Under the pieces are notes generated by a model, which worked only from the letters and a program-made list of their open reading frames with translations, was not told where the DNA came from and did no database searches. Shown one piece after another: positions 12,137 through 23,755 of a DNA stretch of 33,000 nucleotides; position 1 is the stretch's first letter; each line of letters begins with the position of its first letter. The stretch comes from Apostichopus californicus (taxonomy: Eukaryota; Echinodermata; Holothuroidea; Aspidochirotida; Stichopodidae), in the NCBI GenBank assembly GCA_020650975.1, contig JAIPMN010013708.1, positions 1 to 33,000 on the forward strand. The letters are read 5' to 3'. The position numbers and the translations under genes were made by a program.

Positions 12137-12347
12137 CGTATCGACCGGGTTCTTCTGGTTCCATGAATTTCTCTCTTATGTATCCTTGCTGTTTTATTTT
12201 CGCGGAGCGACGAATTTCTTGGGTTTTTAGGGCATCGTATGCAATGAAATATGGCGTAACTGTCCCTTCGCGCGGTACGTACATCTCCTCAGCTGATTTT
12301 TGTTTACTGTTTACCTTGCTATTCAAAGTACCTTGTCCGTTATACAT
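12137..12347 (-). other. candidate orphan coding exon (weak)
   Basis: On the minus strand an ATG (complement of 12345-12347, A at -3) opens a charged, non-repetitive frame of about 70 codons containing EEMYVPREGTVTPYFIAYDA and then KTQEIRRSAKIKQQ. It continues to a possible donor C|GTAACA near 12137. Composition is more protein-like than the other short frames of the spacer. I do not recognise a family, and no second exon was found, so it may be chance. Confidence 0.2.
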
Positions 12348-12640
12348 ATTCACAATGTTCCTATAAGTGGGAGGAGTCTATCGAAGTCAAAGATTCAAAA
12401 TACGAAAATCAGAAAATGTCATATTTTTTGCACTTTTCGGGAATAGTTTGAGTTGAAACTTTACAGTTAGCTTAGTTTACGTCATTGGTATAGTATCCTA
12501 GTATTGGCCAATCTCGAGAATCAACGCAAATTGCTGCTTTAAGTCTTACTGTTAGTGACTAGTCCTACGGAGATCGGCTGCATAAAGTTTGGACAGAACT
12601 GTAGTGTACAGTTTTCTTACGAATGCAGGATTCTGCATCT

Positions 12641-13590
12641 GGGACGCAATCTTTTAGCCAGGGACACAAAACCCTCAAATATCTTCCGTCCGGCAAACAT
12701 TTTGGGGGAAGCAAACACCAAGTAAACACACTCACAGCTAGGCCTATGAAAAACATAACAATTTTATAAATAAATATCTATCTTTCTTAACAAAAAAACA
12801 CAACTTCCTCTCGAAACAAACAAAATTATAATCATTTGTACAGATGATTGGATTTGTTTGAAAACTAATATATCATAACAATCAACCGCAAGTACAGAGT
12901 TAACAACATTTCCATTACAGAGATTTTCATGCTTAAGCTAAAAATAGTCAATGGTGGTTGCCAAATTTCCTGTAAATTGATTGGCTAATATCCCTTACAG
13001 TTGTCTGCAAGAATGATTGTATCTATGTTGGTCAATGAACACACAGGATGTTGTTTAAATGCAACTACTTGTAACTATGGTAACTAGTCTACGGCAAACT
13101 TCCCGATTCAGGAAGTTTTGGGGCACATTATAGACAAATAACTATAGGCTTCCGTTGCGCACTATAGCCACTGTTTGTCAGGGGTCATTATAACTAAGTA
13201 ATGTGCGTTCCTGTAGAGGTATTTTAAAGTACGTGTTTTCATGGAGGACTGTATGGGCGATAGTTTTTCTGAGCGGACGCAAACATTGTTAAGACGGTTT
13301 AACTTGTAAAATCATGGTAACAATAATGAGTGTAGAGTTATAAACATTTTATTTGGTGTATGACACTGTTCATGATTAATCATATTGGGTTGCGGGAATT
13401 CTCTGGTAGTAAAAAATGATTTCTGTAATCGTTTCCGATCATTTCCAGAAACAGAGGGTAAGCCCAGGGTGTACTGTACAGCATGTACATTGCAGCAATA
13501 TAAAATGAACATGCTGTATGCCCACATCCACAGTATAGCACTGCATACACGTTGTACTCCAGCTAGCTTATCATACGTGCGTGCGGCCGT
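12641..13590 (+). repeat. 0.95-kb dispersed direct repeat, copy A
   Basis: Matches 20072-21006 in the same orientation, from gggacgcaat to gtgcgtgcggccgt, with scattered substitutions and indels. Shared landmarks are ttccgtccggcaaacatttt, aacatttccattacagagat, gtcaggggtcattataact and ccgatcatttccagaaacag. Flanking sequence diverges abruptly at both ends. Both copies are open for short stretches on both strands, but indels break any common frame, so I do not call a gene. Likely a non-autonomous mobile element of unknown class. Confidence 0.85.
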
Positions 13591-13925
13591 AAAGGTAGAA
13601 AGCAAGCGTGATCGTGGCCGCCAGGTCTGTAGTGTACAACTTAGTATACTATACTTTACGTAACCTTTAGTGCATATGAACAATATCCACATTCTGTCTT
13701 TACTAGTAACGAAATGTGCAATCTGCAAGTTAGCGATGCGAAGAGGTGGGCATACATTTAAAGTGTAGGATTTTCGGACCAAAATGTGATTTATTTATTT
13801 ACGTTGTTTTTTATATGAACGGGAAGGGAGGGGGCTAGCGATACCAACAAGTTACAACATTAGGTTATGCTAGATTTTGATTTAAAGAATAGGGATTTTC
13901 CGAATTTTGTTCGAAGTGTTGAACA

Positions 13926-13933
13926 CTTACGGT
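13926..13933. repeat. left target-site duplication of hAT element
   Basis: CTTACGGT directly before the element; CTTACGGC follows its other end at 15097-15104. Seven of eight bases match, the length expected for hAT insertion. Confidence 0.7.
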
Positions 13934-15096
13934 CATTGGCGGACTGGCCGCTCGGGCATTTGGGCAATGCCCGGTGGGCCGGTGGCCCGATGGGCCGGTG
14001 GGGGAGCCTGGTAAAATTTACAACCAATTTTCACAGTAGTTAATAGAATTTAGACGGGCTGTGTAGAAATATATATTTTAACTCTGGGAATCAGTCATGT
14101 AAAGACTGTCTTCGATCTCTGCTGCTCAAGGTGTTCCTCAAGTTGAACCTTTTCACCGATGCTTACAAGAGCATTGAGCTTGCTTACAAGCTGCTGGTAA
14201 CGCAACCTGTGTCACAAGTGACATGTGAACGTTCTCTCTCTGCCTTGAAAAGACTCAAAAACCGTTTGAAGAAGTACAATGACACAAGAACAACTTGAGG
14301 CGTTCATATTGATGTCTGTAGAAAAAAGGATCTTTGCCAAACTTGACACTAAAAATATCATTGATGGTGTGGCTGCCAGAAGCAGCGAACAAGTTTAACC
14401 TTTTCACCGATGCTTACAAGAGCATTGAGCTTGTTTACAAGCTGCTGGTAACGCTACCTGTGTCACAAGTGACATGTGAACGTTCTCTCTCTGCCTTGAA
14501 GAGACTCAAAATCCGTTTGAAGAAGTACAATGACACAAGAACATCTTGAGGCGTTCATGTTGATGTCTGTGGAAAAAAGGATCTTGGCCAAACTTGACAC
14601 TAAAAATATCATGGTGTGGCTGCCAGAAGCAGCGAACTGCGTAGGCTTCTACTCTCTTAGACATGATATGTGCGCGTGTTATTGAACATATATATTTTAG
14701 TGGATTTTAGTTACCTTTTTTTTCAAAGAAATTTCAAGCATATTGTCACAAAATGCTTGAAAACTAATTAAAATCCAGTCTAAACATATATTTTTGCCTA
14801 TTTTTGGAATTTTGGTAACGTTTTTAACTTTCCTCAGTTTAATCAAGCGTTGCTTCTGGAAATTATTTGTGGGTCTTTTTAAAGTATTATTGTAACCTAC
14901 AAAATTGAGAAATATTGCACCATTTTGCATCTAGGCATTCCTTAACTTCAAAAAAATCTCAATGGGGAGGGGGACACCCGCTCCCCTTAGACCCCTCCCC
15001 CAGGACGGCGATCACTAGTAAGTAACATATAAATGAATAATGGGCCGGTCTAGGTGAAAAATGCCCGGGCCGGTTTTAAGACCCAGTCTACCCCTG
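13934..15096 (+). mobile_element. decayed hAT-superfamily DNA transposon
   Basis: The ends CATTGGCGGACTGG (left) and CAGGGGTAGACTGG (right, read on the minus strand) are imperfect terminal inverted repeats, followed on both sides by GGGCAT-containing GC-rich subterminal words. An 8-bp target duplication flanks it. The only coding remnant is the C-terminal hAT dimerisation domain (VTCERSLSALKRLK) at 14190-14330 and 14445-14580. There is no N-terminal transposase domain, and frameshifts are present, so it cannot move by itself. The 1163-bp length is well below an autonomous hAT. The right part has C/G-rich low-complexity sequence (14960-15002). Confidence 0.85.
14140..14637 (+). pseudogene. tandemly duplicated hAT transposase dimerisation domain remnant
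   Basis: Two direct units, 14140-14390 (251 bp) and 14391-14637 (247 bp), each encode the same piece of hAT transposase: LLVT-PVSQVTCERSLSALKRLK, then after a frame change MTQE-LEAF-LMSVEKRI and LDTKNI. The first half reads into TGA in both units, while the second half continues in another frame from the overlapping ATG. The frameshift is shared, so the unit was doubled after it had decayed. Unit 2 additionally lacks four bases (atcatggtg against atcattgatggtg). The CERS/LSALKRLK block is the hallmark of the hATC domain. Confidence 0.85.
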
Positions 15097-15104
15097 CTTA
15101 CGGC
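15097..15104. repeat. right target-site duplication of hAT element
   Basis: CTTACGGC, the partner of CTTACGGT at 13926-13933. Confidence 0.7.
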
Positions 15105-15120
15105 AAATGCTAGTCGTCTG

Positions 15121-15154
15121 TCGGACAACCTAAGCAGTGTTTTAGGTTGTCCGA
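15121..15154. repeat. 13-bp perfect hairpin with GGTTGTCCGA core
   Basis: TCGGACAACCTAA and its exact complement TTAGGTTGTCCGA are separated by 8 bases. The core and the gagtttt that follows are shared with the hairpin at 10725-10770, which points to a common element family. Confidence 0.8.
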
Positions 15155-18100
15155 CGTGAGTTTTGTTCGTCTTGGACGCTCGGACGACCCTTAAATTTGA
15201 GCTTAAAAAAGAAAATCAAAGTAGACCCGGTCGCGTTACACTATACATGATACTTATTTTTAAAAGAAAAGTCCCACAAGATAGGGCCAAGGCACGAAAA
15301 CCAAACACCTTGATTCACTCTCAGCCACAGTCCCATTACATAGAGTCTGCAACCGTGTGATCATGACGATGTTACGTCAAATGTGTATCACAAGATTGTA
15401 GTATTACAAAGACCACTCGGAAAGGTAATATATAAAAAAAAACATGATGATATCCAATAAGCCGAGAATGATCACATGATCTTAACCAAGTCAACACTGT
15501 ACAGTATCCGGATCTTTTACAAAACTATCGTTACAATGTCGGCTTGATCACATATTTGTGAGTTGTGCACAACAGGGCAGATCCATTCCTGTATACGGGG
15601 GTATCGCTAGTACTTCAAATTTCCAATCTACTTTCGATATTCTTGAAATGGTGCGAAGTCATAAACACTATGCATCTCACATAAACATAGATAATAAGAA
15701 CGGCTTCATGAAATATTATAATATCGAAAGTGTAGTTAAAGATGTCATGGTAGAAATAATAAAAATATAGAAAAATGTTCTTTATATTTAACGTGGGGGT
15801 ACAATATGTGAAAAAAGTCAGTTATAAAAGTTATTCACAGTTTAACAAGAAAAATCTTACTTCTCCGATTAAGTCTGACCGTAGGTATAATTTTATCTAG
15901 TTGTACACCTCCCCTGCTGAAAATCTTTTTACGAGGGAAGAGGGGGAGGGGTGGGTTTGTCATTCGTCCACGTAAATTCTTGTCCAAGAATTCTGCTTTC
16001 AACTCAATTGGATGTCAAAATGTACTCATATTGCCCGTATGTACCTTGTGGGCTAATGGAAGAGTCCAATGATGTAATTTGGCTCTTGTGATACTTGTGC
16101 ACGCAGCTGCACATAGATGTAAGCGTGATATCCATTGTGTGCAAATCAACGAATGTTTTATAACTTAGTACAGCTTCCGGGTTCATACTTTTGAATCGTT
16201 GCAACTGTTTCAACCCGAAAAGCAAGCATTCTTGCAACTGCTTAAAATAAAAGAAGATTTCTTCCGAAAAGTCTACAGCAAAACTGTAAGTATTTTCTCA
16301 TGGAATTGTTTTTTGGTGTTTCTTCGTTACATTTTTCACTACTGCCACGTTGCGTCAAAGAAGGGTCACGTTAAAGGAAGTCAGCGTATATTCTTGCAGA
16401 CAAAATCACATATATAGGAGCCATTTTGCTTTCTCATTGTGGTCTATACACGAGTAACCATTCCCGTTTTCATCCTGGTTATTGTATAGTAACTAATAGT
16501 ATTATCCACCTGCAACATTAGATGAAGTTAGATGAAATTATGATGTAAAAATTGCGGTAGGCGGTGCCAAGTTACTGTATGTGAGTGAACTATTCGCCAT
16601 TCGCAAATGGGCTTTCTGAGACCCGATAATGTCTCCTTTAGAGGCTTCTCGATATATGTCCTTCGACTTACATTAATGGGTATGCCTAGTGTACGGAAAG
16701 AGTGGAAGGGTAATCCACATTGACGACTTACACACGTGGCAAGACGTAAACAAAACCTGCATATTACCGTTTTGGCACGATAATCTTGTTAGAAAACTAA
16801 AAACAAATAGTAATTAAAAGTTCACTGCAAATTTAACTTAATCATTTAGGATGGATATTTAAAATATCTCTTGAGCAGTAGCGAAAGTTATGTTCTCTAT
16901 GAAAATGCAGATTGCGACAAAATCGACTCTGCATATAGTTCATGCAGTCGTCACAACAAAAACCGCGTTAGAATACAGATTAATTTCTTCCTTAACTTTC
17001 GGTGAACTGTCTTATAAATTATATATGTTTTTTTTAAACGTTAAGCTGTCATATATGTAGTGCATTTGGTGATTTCGTGGTCTTTGTGCAATACAAGATA
17101 AGTTTGAACAGCAGACCCTTTGTTTACATTGCACTTTCCAGCTCCAATGAGAATCATATAATGTTCGCATGTAGGCTACTTTTAAAGTTTCCAATCGGAC
17201 AGTTCTACGAAGCCTAAGCTTCCCGGTTCTACATTCTGTTCTGACATCGACTCCACCATGCTTCACCTTACGATGTTTCAAATACTTTCAATTAATGTAA
17301 AAGAAGCTTCCTTTCACTGTAAAAGTGATCCGTGAATTTTATTTCAGCGATTTCGAAGAACGGTTCATGAACTGTAGTTTGAGTGTGTATTATGTGCAAT
17401 GGTATATACATGCAAACTGGGCATGGTAGGCTCTTCGCGCTGTGTGCGTTAGGTTATACTAGGCAATTACCTGTGCGTGTACATGCGAAAGTGCATTTGC
17501 TGCGGAAATTGGGGTGCTTACTTCAAGTCATTCGTTTTGACTATTTGCCCGCATTACGTCATTCATGAAAATGTTGCGTTCGAACAAACGGTGCTTTTGG
17601 TGTGAAACTGGTGAATTTAAAACCAGATTTCTACAAGAAGAAAACGTCGAATGGGGACAATTTCCACATGGTTAAGAGAAAAGAGAGGACAATGTATACA
17701 AATCTTCCACCAGACAATTCCTTTAATAATGAGGTACAGTTGCGTCATAAATTGCTTCCTCAATATTAACAGACTGAAAACTTCGTCATTTCTTCTATTT
17801 CCTCCTGTTTCCTCCAGTCAGTACCCAACGAGCGAGTTAATGAGCTCAGAGAGCAGTTTTCTTGTAGCGGCCCCGTCTCAAAAATTTGGTCAGACGTATG
17901 AAATTTCGCGAAACTGCTTGAGACCTATCCCTCTGGTTTAGACGTTTGAATAATGCAAAAGAAGGCGTCGCTAGCCACCATGACGCGGTAAGTTGAATCT
18001 CACAAAATTTATTTTTCGTAATAAAACAGTAAACATTTCTATTTTTGTCGTACTTTCTGATAAATTCCCATTGAATTTGGCGCCTTTTTCATGGCTCCAA

Positions 18101-18484
18101 AAAATGCAATTAAATTTGCCGTGAACTTGACTTCGTTTCAGGAGAAATATGCACATTTTTTGTAAAATTGGCAAATTCCCTATTGAAAATGCACTAGTGT
18201 TGTCAACTATCAACGTATTAACGTACGGTAAAATACCGCGTTATGTAATAAAGATGTAAGGACTTTGTATTAACTCTGCGTATATATGTAGTGATGTACA
18301 CTGCTTTCGCTCGTGAAAAAACCAATGTTAATCTACATAGCCTAGAGTTTATGTACACACGTCATTATTATATTAATAATATAGCCCTGTGAATATGAGC
18401 AGAAAATGCTCATTTTCTTTCAACATATTATGCAAGCTCCAAAGATGAAGTGTGGCTTAGGAAAAAATTACCTCACACTTTCCA
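15155..18484. other. non-coding stretch without a supported gene
   Basis: Only short frames are present. One at 16174-16285 (+) ends in a consensus donor (AAACT|GTAAGTATT) and contains QPEKQAFLQLLKIKEDFF; it could be an exon but has no partner. Another at 15558-15770 lacks an upstream or downstream context. A word at 18114-18146 (tttgccgtgaacttgacttc) recurs at 19752-19784. Confidence 0.4.
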
Positions 18485-18860
18485 GGGCAAAATACCACTA
18501 TTTTCCATGGTAAACTGTGGTACATTACCACAATTTGACTGGGGTATTTTGATCCTCTGGATGCGGTTTACCACAGTTTTACCATAATACCATACCACAA
18601 TTTTAACATGGTTTTTATTACTTTCCTATCTCAAATTTACACTATGTGTACTACGGCATTACCATAGTTTCACCCAAATTAACCACAATTTTACCCTATA
18701 GCTGTACCAAAGTTTTACCCTAATTGTACCATGGTTTTACCCTAATTGTACCACAGTTTTACCCTTAATTTACCAGAGTTGTAATCCAATTGCACAACAG
18801 TTTTCCCTACTTGTCTTAACTATAATCAGTACACCACAAATTACCTTAAATTTTACCCAT
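18485..18860 (+). repeat. degenerate minisatellite of about 21 bp
   Basis: Many loosely conserved copies of a unit resembling taccacagttttaccctaat, clearest at 18665-18780 where three successive units are nearly alike. Unit length varies and the array decays toward both ends. There is no open frame through it. Confidence 0.75.
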
Positions 18861-20071
18861 TGGTGGAAAGTATCATCATTGGGCTAGTTGAAACGTAATA
18901 ACAAAGCAACTCATACTGTATGTCATGATGTCGTATGTATATGTTATGGCATACTATTATATATGCAGTTAACAAAAAGTGTTGTCTTTCTTAAAAAAGT
19001 TCTCTGACCAAAAGTCTCTCAAAGCTGACCTCATCGTGGTGTCAGAGTGGCAACCACTGTCTTTTCAGTGGGTGAATTAGAGCTTTGTCTGGCCATTTTT
19101 AAGCCAAAATACCCTCTCTGGTGTCATTTTTATTGCCTGTTGTATTACCTGCATGTTACCACAAAACTAGGTATGCTTGAAAAGTAAAAAGGCCTCTGTC
19201 TCGATACCATTAATGCTCCATGGGCTGATTACTAGCAACCCCATGTACAATTTCAGGAGGGTGAATATGAAGGGGCACTGGCAGGGTTTGTACTCTTTGC
19301 AGTTGCAGGGCTTGTACTTGGAAAAGCACCAGCATGGGTTCATCTTCATGAGAGTCTCTAAATAAAATTATTGCTGTTGATAAATGCAAACCAGTGCTGA
19401 GTGCCTGATTTCAGCGAGTAGAACTAAAAGTAGCGATTGTTACGATATGGCATTGCTTGCATGTATTGTTATGTGTGGATGTACCAAATCGATGTATTGG
19501 CAGTGAGTATTTCATGAAATCCAGGCGTCCATACATGTCCCTATCCACATAGAAAAGTCATTTCACGGCCATGAATAGTTCCTCTTATCATTCGATATAA
19601 GCATGGAGTTCCATGATATAAGAAATTCAATTGCATAGTCTTATTACGCTATAATTAGTTACAGCATTTCGCGCAATACTTACCAACGTGGAACGGGACA
19701 GTCATCACTTTACTCGTAACCTGTATTCGTAAGCTGTATTCGTGTGCGTATTTATTTGCCGTGAACTTGACTTCTTTACAGGATGATTTCAATAGAAATG
19801 GACACTAATTCGTGGTAAAGGAGTGTTATCAGCGAATAAACTAGTTTTCAAAATTGGAAATTATGATATTCATCTCAAAAAAAAAAAATTTCTAAACAGT
19901 TCGAAAGTGGTTAATTTACGTTCGGAAAATACGGCCGAAAATCCATTTCCAATCCTTTTTTGTGTCTTTGTCAATAAAGATTGGATTAAACACCTTACCT
20001 TCAACAACTTAACTATTAATCAACTATTACCAGACATATTAATTGGTTAATGACTGGGAAATTGATTTTTC
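18861..20071. other. non-coding stretch without a supported gene
   Basis: Overlapping short frames on both strands at 19167-19365 come from a locally GC-richer, imperfectly repetitive word (cagggtttgtactct, cagggcttgtacttg); I see no gene. Confidence 0.4.
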
Positions 20072-21006
20072 AGGACGCAATTTTTCAGCCAGGGACGCAA
20101 AACCTTCAAATTGCTTCCGTCCGGCAAACATTTTGGGGGAAACAAATCCCAAGTACACACACTCACAGCTAGGCCTGTGAAAAACATAACAATTTTTGGA
20201 ATTGATATCTTTCTTTCTTTTCAAAAAACCACAACTTCTTCTCGAAAGAACCCAATTCTAATCATTTGTACAGATGATTGAATTTGTTTGAAAACAAATA
20301 TATCATAACAATCAACTGCAAGTACAGAGTTAACAACATTTCCATTACAGAGATTTTCATGCTAAAAATAGTCAATGGTGGTTTCCAAACTTCCTGTGAA
20401 TTCTAGCATCAGCAGTGCTAAAAGAACACAAAGGATGTTGTTTAGTTGCATCTATTTGTAACCATGGTAAATAGTCTACGGCAAACTTGCCGCTTCAGAA
20501 TTTGACAATAATGTCGTACTTGAATACTATAGTTACAGATTTCATCATTTGATTTTTTTTGTGCACATTATAGACATATCGCTACAGGCTGCCGTTGCGC
20601 ACAAGCCAATGCTTGTCAGGGGTCATTATAACTATGTATTGTGCGTTCCTGTCGAGGTATTTTAAAGTACATGTTTTCATGGAGGACTGTAGGGACGAAA
20701 GTTTTTCTGAACTTGAAAAATCCTGGTAACAATAATAGGAGTAGAGTTATAGACATTTTATGTGGTGTATGACACTGTTCATGATTAATCATGTTGGGTT
20801 GCGGGAATTCTCTAGTAGTGATATATGATTTCTGTAATAGTTTCCGATCATTTCCAGAAACAGAGGGTAAGCCTCCCCAGAGTCCCCAGGGTATACAACA
20901 TGTACATTGTAGCAACATAAACGAACATGCGGTATCCCCATATGCACAGTATAGCACTGCATATACGCTTTACTCCAGCTAGCTTGTCATATGTGCGTGC
21001 GGCCGT
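20072..21006 (+). repeat. 0.95-kb dispersed direct repeat, copy B
   Basis: Partner of 12641-13590. Compared with copy A it lacks a block near 20410, where copy A has ttgattggctaatatccc, and carries an extra AT-rich insertion near 20505-20560. Confidence 0.85.
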
Positions 21007-21281
21007 GAGTTAAACTTTTATAATTATTTTCACCATTAGTCTAAGCCTACTTTAACATTTTTGTAACGCCCATTTGAGCCTTTATCTTGGAAATTGCGCT
21101 ATATCAAATGTCAATTTTATGATTTATTTTGATTATAACTGTGTCGCTATTTGATCAGTACTCCGTACATACATGTGAATAAAGTCTTATATACTACTTG
21201 TACGTACAACGGTAAGGTAAAATTGTGGGTTCGTTAACACAATGTGTGAAGGAAAAAATGTTTCGTGTCAGAATACCAATA

Positions 21282-22724
21282 CACTTAAAGAGGGGATGAA
21301 ATGGTGGGTTTTCATGTCTTAGAATGGTTAATCTACATTACTACAACACCAACCCATGCACAACTTCCCGTAAATACAGCTGCCGACGCCAGACATTCGA
21401 TGTCGAAGTATTCCCTAGAGACCTCCCGAGCAGACACTCGTGAATAAACTCAAAGCTACCATCCGCAGTTCATATGACGTCAATAAAGGGACCATTTCAG
21501 CCAAAGCCGACTCCCCGATTTTTACTGTAACGGCGTCATACAGTTTACTACGTACATATAACTACAACACACTCTCCTTATCAACAGAAAAAGTCTTCTC
21601 GTAAGCTTTGACGAAAACTATTTTCTTGAAGAAGAAAAGAAAGAAATAGATTTCGAGGTTAATGAATATATCGGTTTTTTTTTGCTTTTTCAATTTGTGC
21701 CCCTTGCAGAAAAATTGTACAACGATCCCGATGGCCGAGACGAGACGCTGCCGATGGAAGCCCCCGAACAGAACGGTTGCACGATCCTGAACCGAAACTG
21801 GTCGGTTGTGCATAAACAAAACGCAGTTATTAAGACTATAATATGATTTAAATTTACTCGAATGTCGATGATCTTGCTACTTAACTTCGTAGCAAAGCTT
21901 CTAGAATTGTGTTACTTACAGTGCAAGGAATTGTTGACATTCTTTAATGCGCAAGTGCGACCCTATAATACTACCATAGTAGTAACATGGGTCTAGACGT
22001 AACTAATAGACGCGGTATAACAGGCTACCCTGTGTTAGTTGTATCATCCAACTGTAACGTTAAAATCATAACACATGCCAGTTTTACCACAAAAGAAAAT
22101 TGCAGATCTTGTATTGATTGTTCAAATTCCGACTGGCTTTAAGTTTTGTGCATATGCCAGGTAACCAATAACAAAAAATCGTCATTTGCTGCATCAAGGA
22201 GGCCTAGACTGTGGTCATAACAAGTAATTTGGCAATAGTATAGGCCCACAGGCACTCGTTACGTTGCCAATGTGTAGTGTTTTGAAAGAATCGTGTCAAA
22301 ATTCTTCGATTTTTGTCATCTTTTGGAAAAGCGTGCAGGTGAAATCCGTCTTTATTTATGAGGAGCAACCTGCAACCACATATCGGCTCGGCATAATTAA
22401 CAGTTACGAGATAAGTTTACGTAAAAGCAAAACTCCAAACACCAAATCTCAATTACTACAGAGCACTGCAACAGTGTAATGTTGTGTGTTCACAGACGTT
22501 TCTGGAAGTAACCATAGCGTCCCGGAAGTGCGCTGGGTTCCTCGACTGACGTCACGCCGTATTACCAACAATTTTTAGAAAGATTTTATTACCCTCGAAT
22601 TTTTTATCGTTTATTCCTCGAAAATGCGAACTTCGTTTGACACAAATTGGGTATCTTTGGAAAGGTACGAGTGCTTAGAAAACGATAATTTATATAAATC
22701 CGTCCATTCCACCCCTCTTTAAGG
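21282..22724. mobile_element. TA-flanked element with terminal inverted repeats, class unresolved
   Basis: The left end CACTTAAAGAGGGGATGAAA and the right end, read on the minus strand as CCTTAAAGAGGGGTGGAA, match over most of about 28 bases. Each is preceded by TA, suggesting a TA target duplication. The interior (1443 bp) has two short frames, 21562-21819 (-) and 22264-22479 (+), in which I recognise no transposase; both may be decayed or captured sequence. A TA target would fit Tc1/mariner-like or other TA-inserting elements, but the ends alone do not decide the superfamily. Confidence 0.6.
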
Positions 22725-22734
22725 TAGCCAAACA

Positions 22735-23000
22735 TCTCCTTAATGATTTCTTAATTTGTTTGAGACACTACAGTAGGCCTAGCTGATTATTTACGATTCT
22801 GCGATATGTTTTACTTTGTTCATCACTTACTTTTAGGGGGAAAATAACACAATTTTCCAATGTGCAATTACGTAGCACCATGTATCTGCATAAGTGCCTA
22901 AACTTTGTTCATTGAAAGTATTGATCTGCACTTATGGAGATTTGAACAGCAGTCATAGTGGCGAGTGAATTTTGGGTTTTTGGCGAGTAGATTTTAAGGT
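22735..23000 (-). repeat. dispersed repeat, inverted partner of 9478-9765
   Basis: The reverse complement matches 9478-9765. It begins about ten bases after the right end of the TA-flanked element, so that element may have inserted close to or at the edge of this repeat. Confidence 0.8.
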
Positions 23001-23142
23001 TGCCAAATAGCGAGTACTTTTCAAAATATTTCAGTGTAAGGGCATGAAAACCTTTAAAACATGATTCCTCATAGCATATATCTACTTTTCATACATGGTG
23101 TATGGATTTACTATATTGAGTACAAGAATCCTGTAGCTTGTG

Positions 23143-23175
23143 AGGTCAAATCTCATTTGAGGTCACCAGAGGTCA
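23143..23175 (+). promoter_or_regulatory. three AGGTCA half-sites (weak)
   Basis: AGGTCA at 23143, 23160 and 23170. The last two are spaced by four bases, the DR4 spacing used by some nuclear receptors. The nearest supported gene starts 2.1 kb downstream. Similar runs are common inside interspersed repeats, so function is doubtful. Confidence 0.2.
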
Positions 23176-23396
23176 AACTCTGAAAACCCTTTTACATGAT
23201 ATTTAACGATGGGAATCGTTGATACTTCTGGATGCATCACATTGATTACAAGACCCAAAATTGTTTTTGGCGGAAGTGTTTATTACCACGTACGGTAGAC
23301 TGACCTGTGTTTACCATGCCATAGTGTAATTGCATCAAAATATTTATATATTCTTCTTTTGTTTGGTCGTAAGATATTGAAAAATAACATGCTAGG

Positions 23397-23755
23397 TTAT
23401 TAATTGCTTAATTTCACCCTGTGAATTTTTTTTGTGCCATCACATGACCATCATAAACAAATGTAAGGGACATTATTCTTTCGTTTGATGACATTTCATG
23501 GCAATCGAAATTGTTCTACTAGCCAGCAGGCAGCGGTATTCCGGCAGTGCCCACATCGAACCGATGCAAAAGTATGATACTAAACAAGGCAATAAGAAAA
23601 ATGATTTACTCCCATTAATTGTTTAATTTAACTCCGTGAAAATGTTTGTGCCATCAAATGACCATCATAAATGTATGTATGGGACATTATTTTTTCGTTT
23701 TAATGACATTTCATTCCAATCGAAGTGGTTCTACTATCAGCAGGGTGTATTCCGG
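23397..23755 (+). repeat. two diverged direct repeats of about 145 bp
   Basis: Units 23397-23544 and 23613-23755 share tgtgccatca, atgaccatcataaa, gggacattatt, ttcgttt and a gtattccgg end. They are separated by about 68 unrelated bases and differ by many substitutions. Confidence 0.8.

Noticed and set aside
13312..13782. 156-codon minus-strand frame as a gene
   Set aside because: Lies mostly in the dispersed repeat and is disrupted in the other copy at 20072-21006; opens and closes by chance.
23143..23175. AGGTCA cluster as a nuclear receptor element
   Set aside because: Kept only as a weak site: such words are common in interspersed repeats, and no gene is close.
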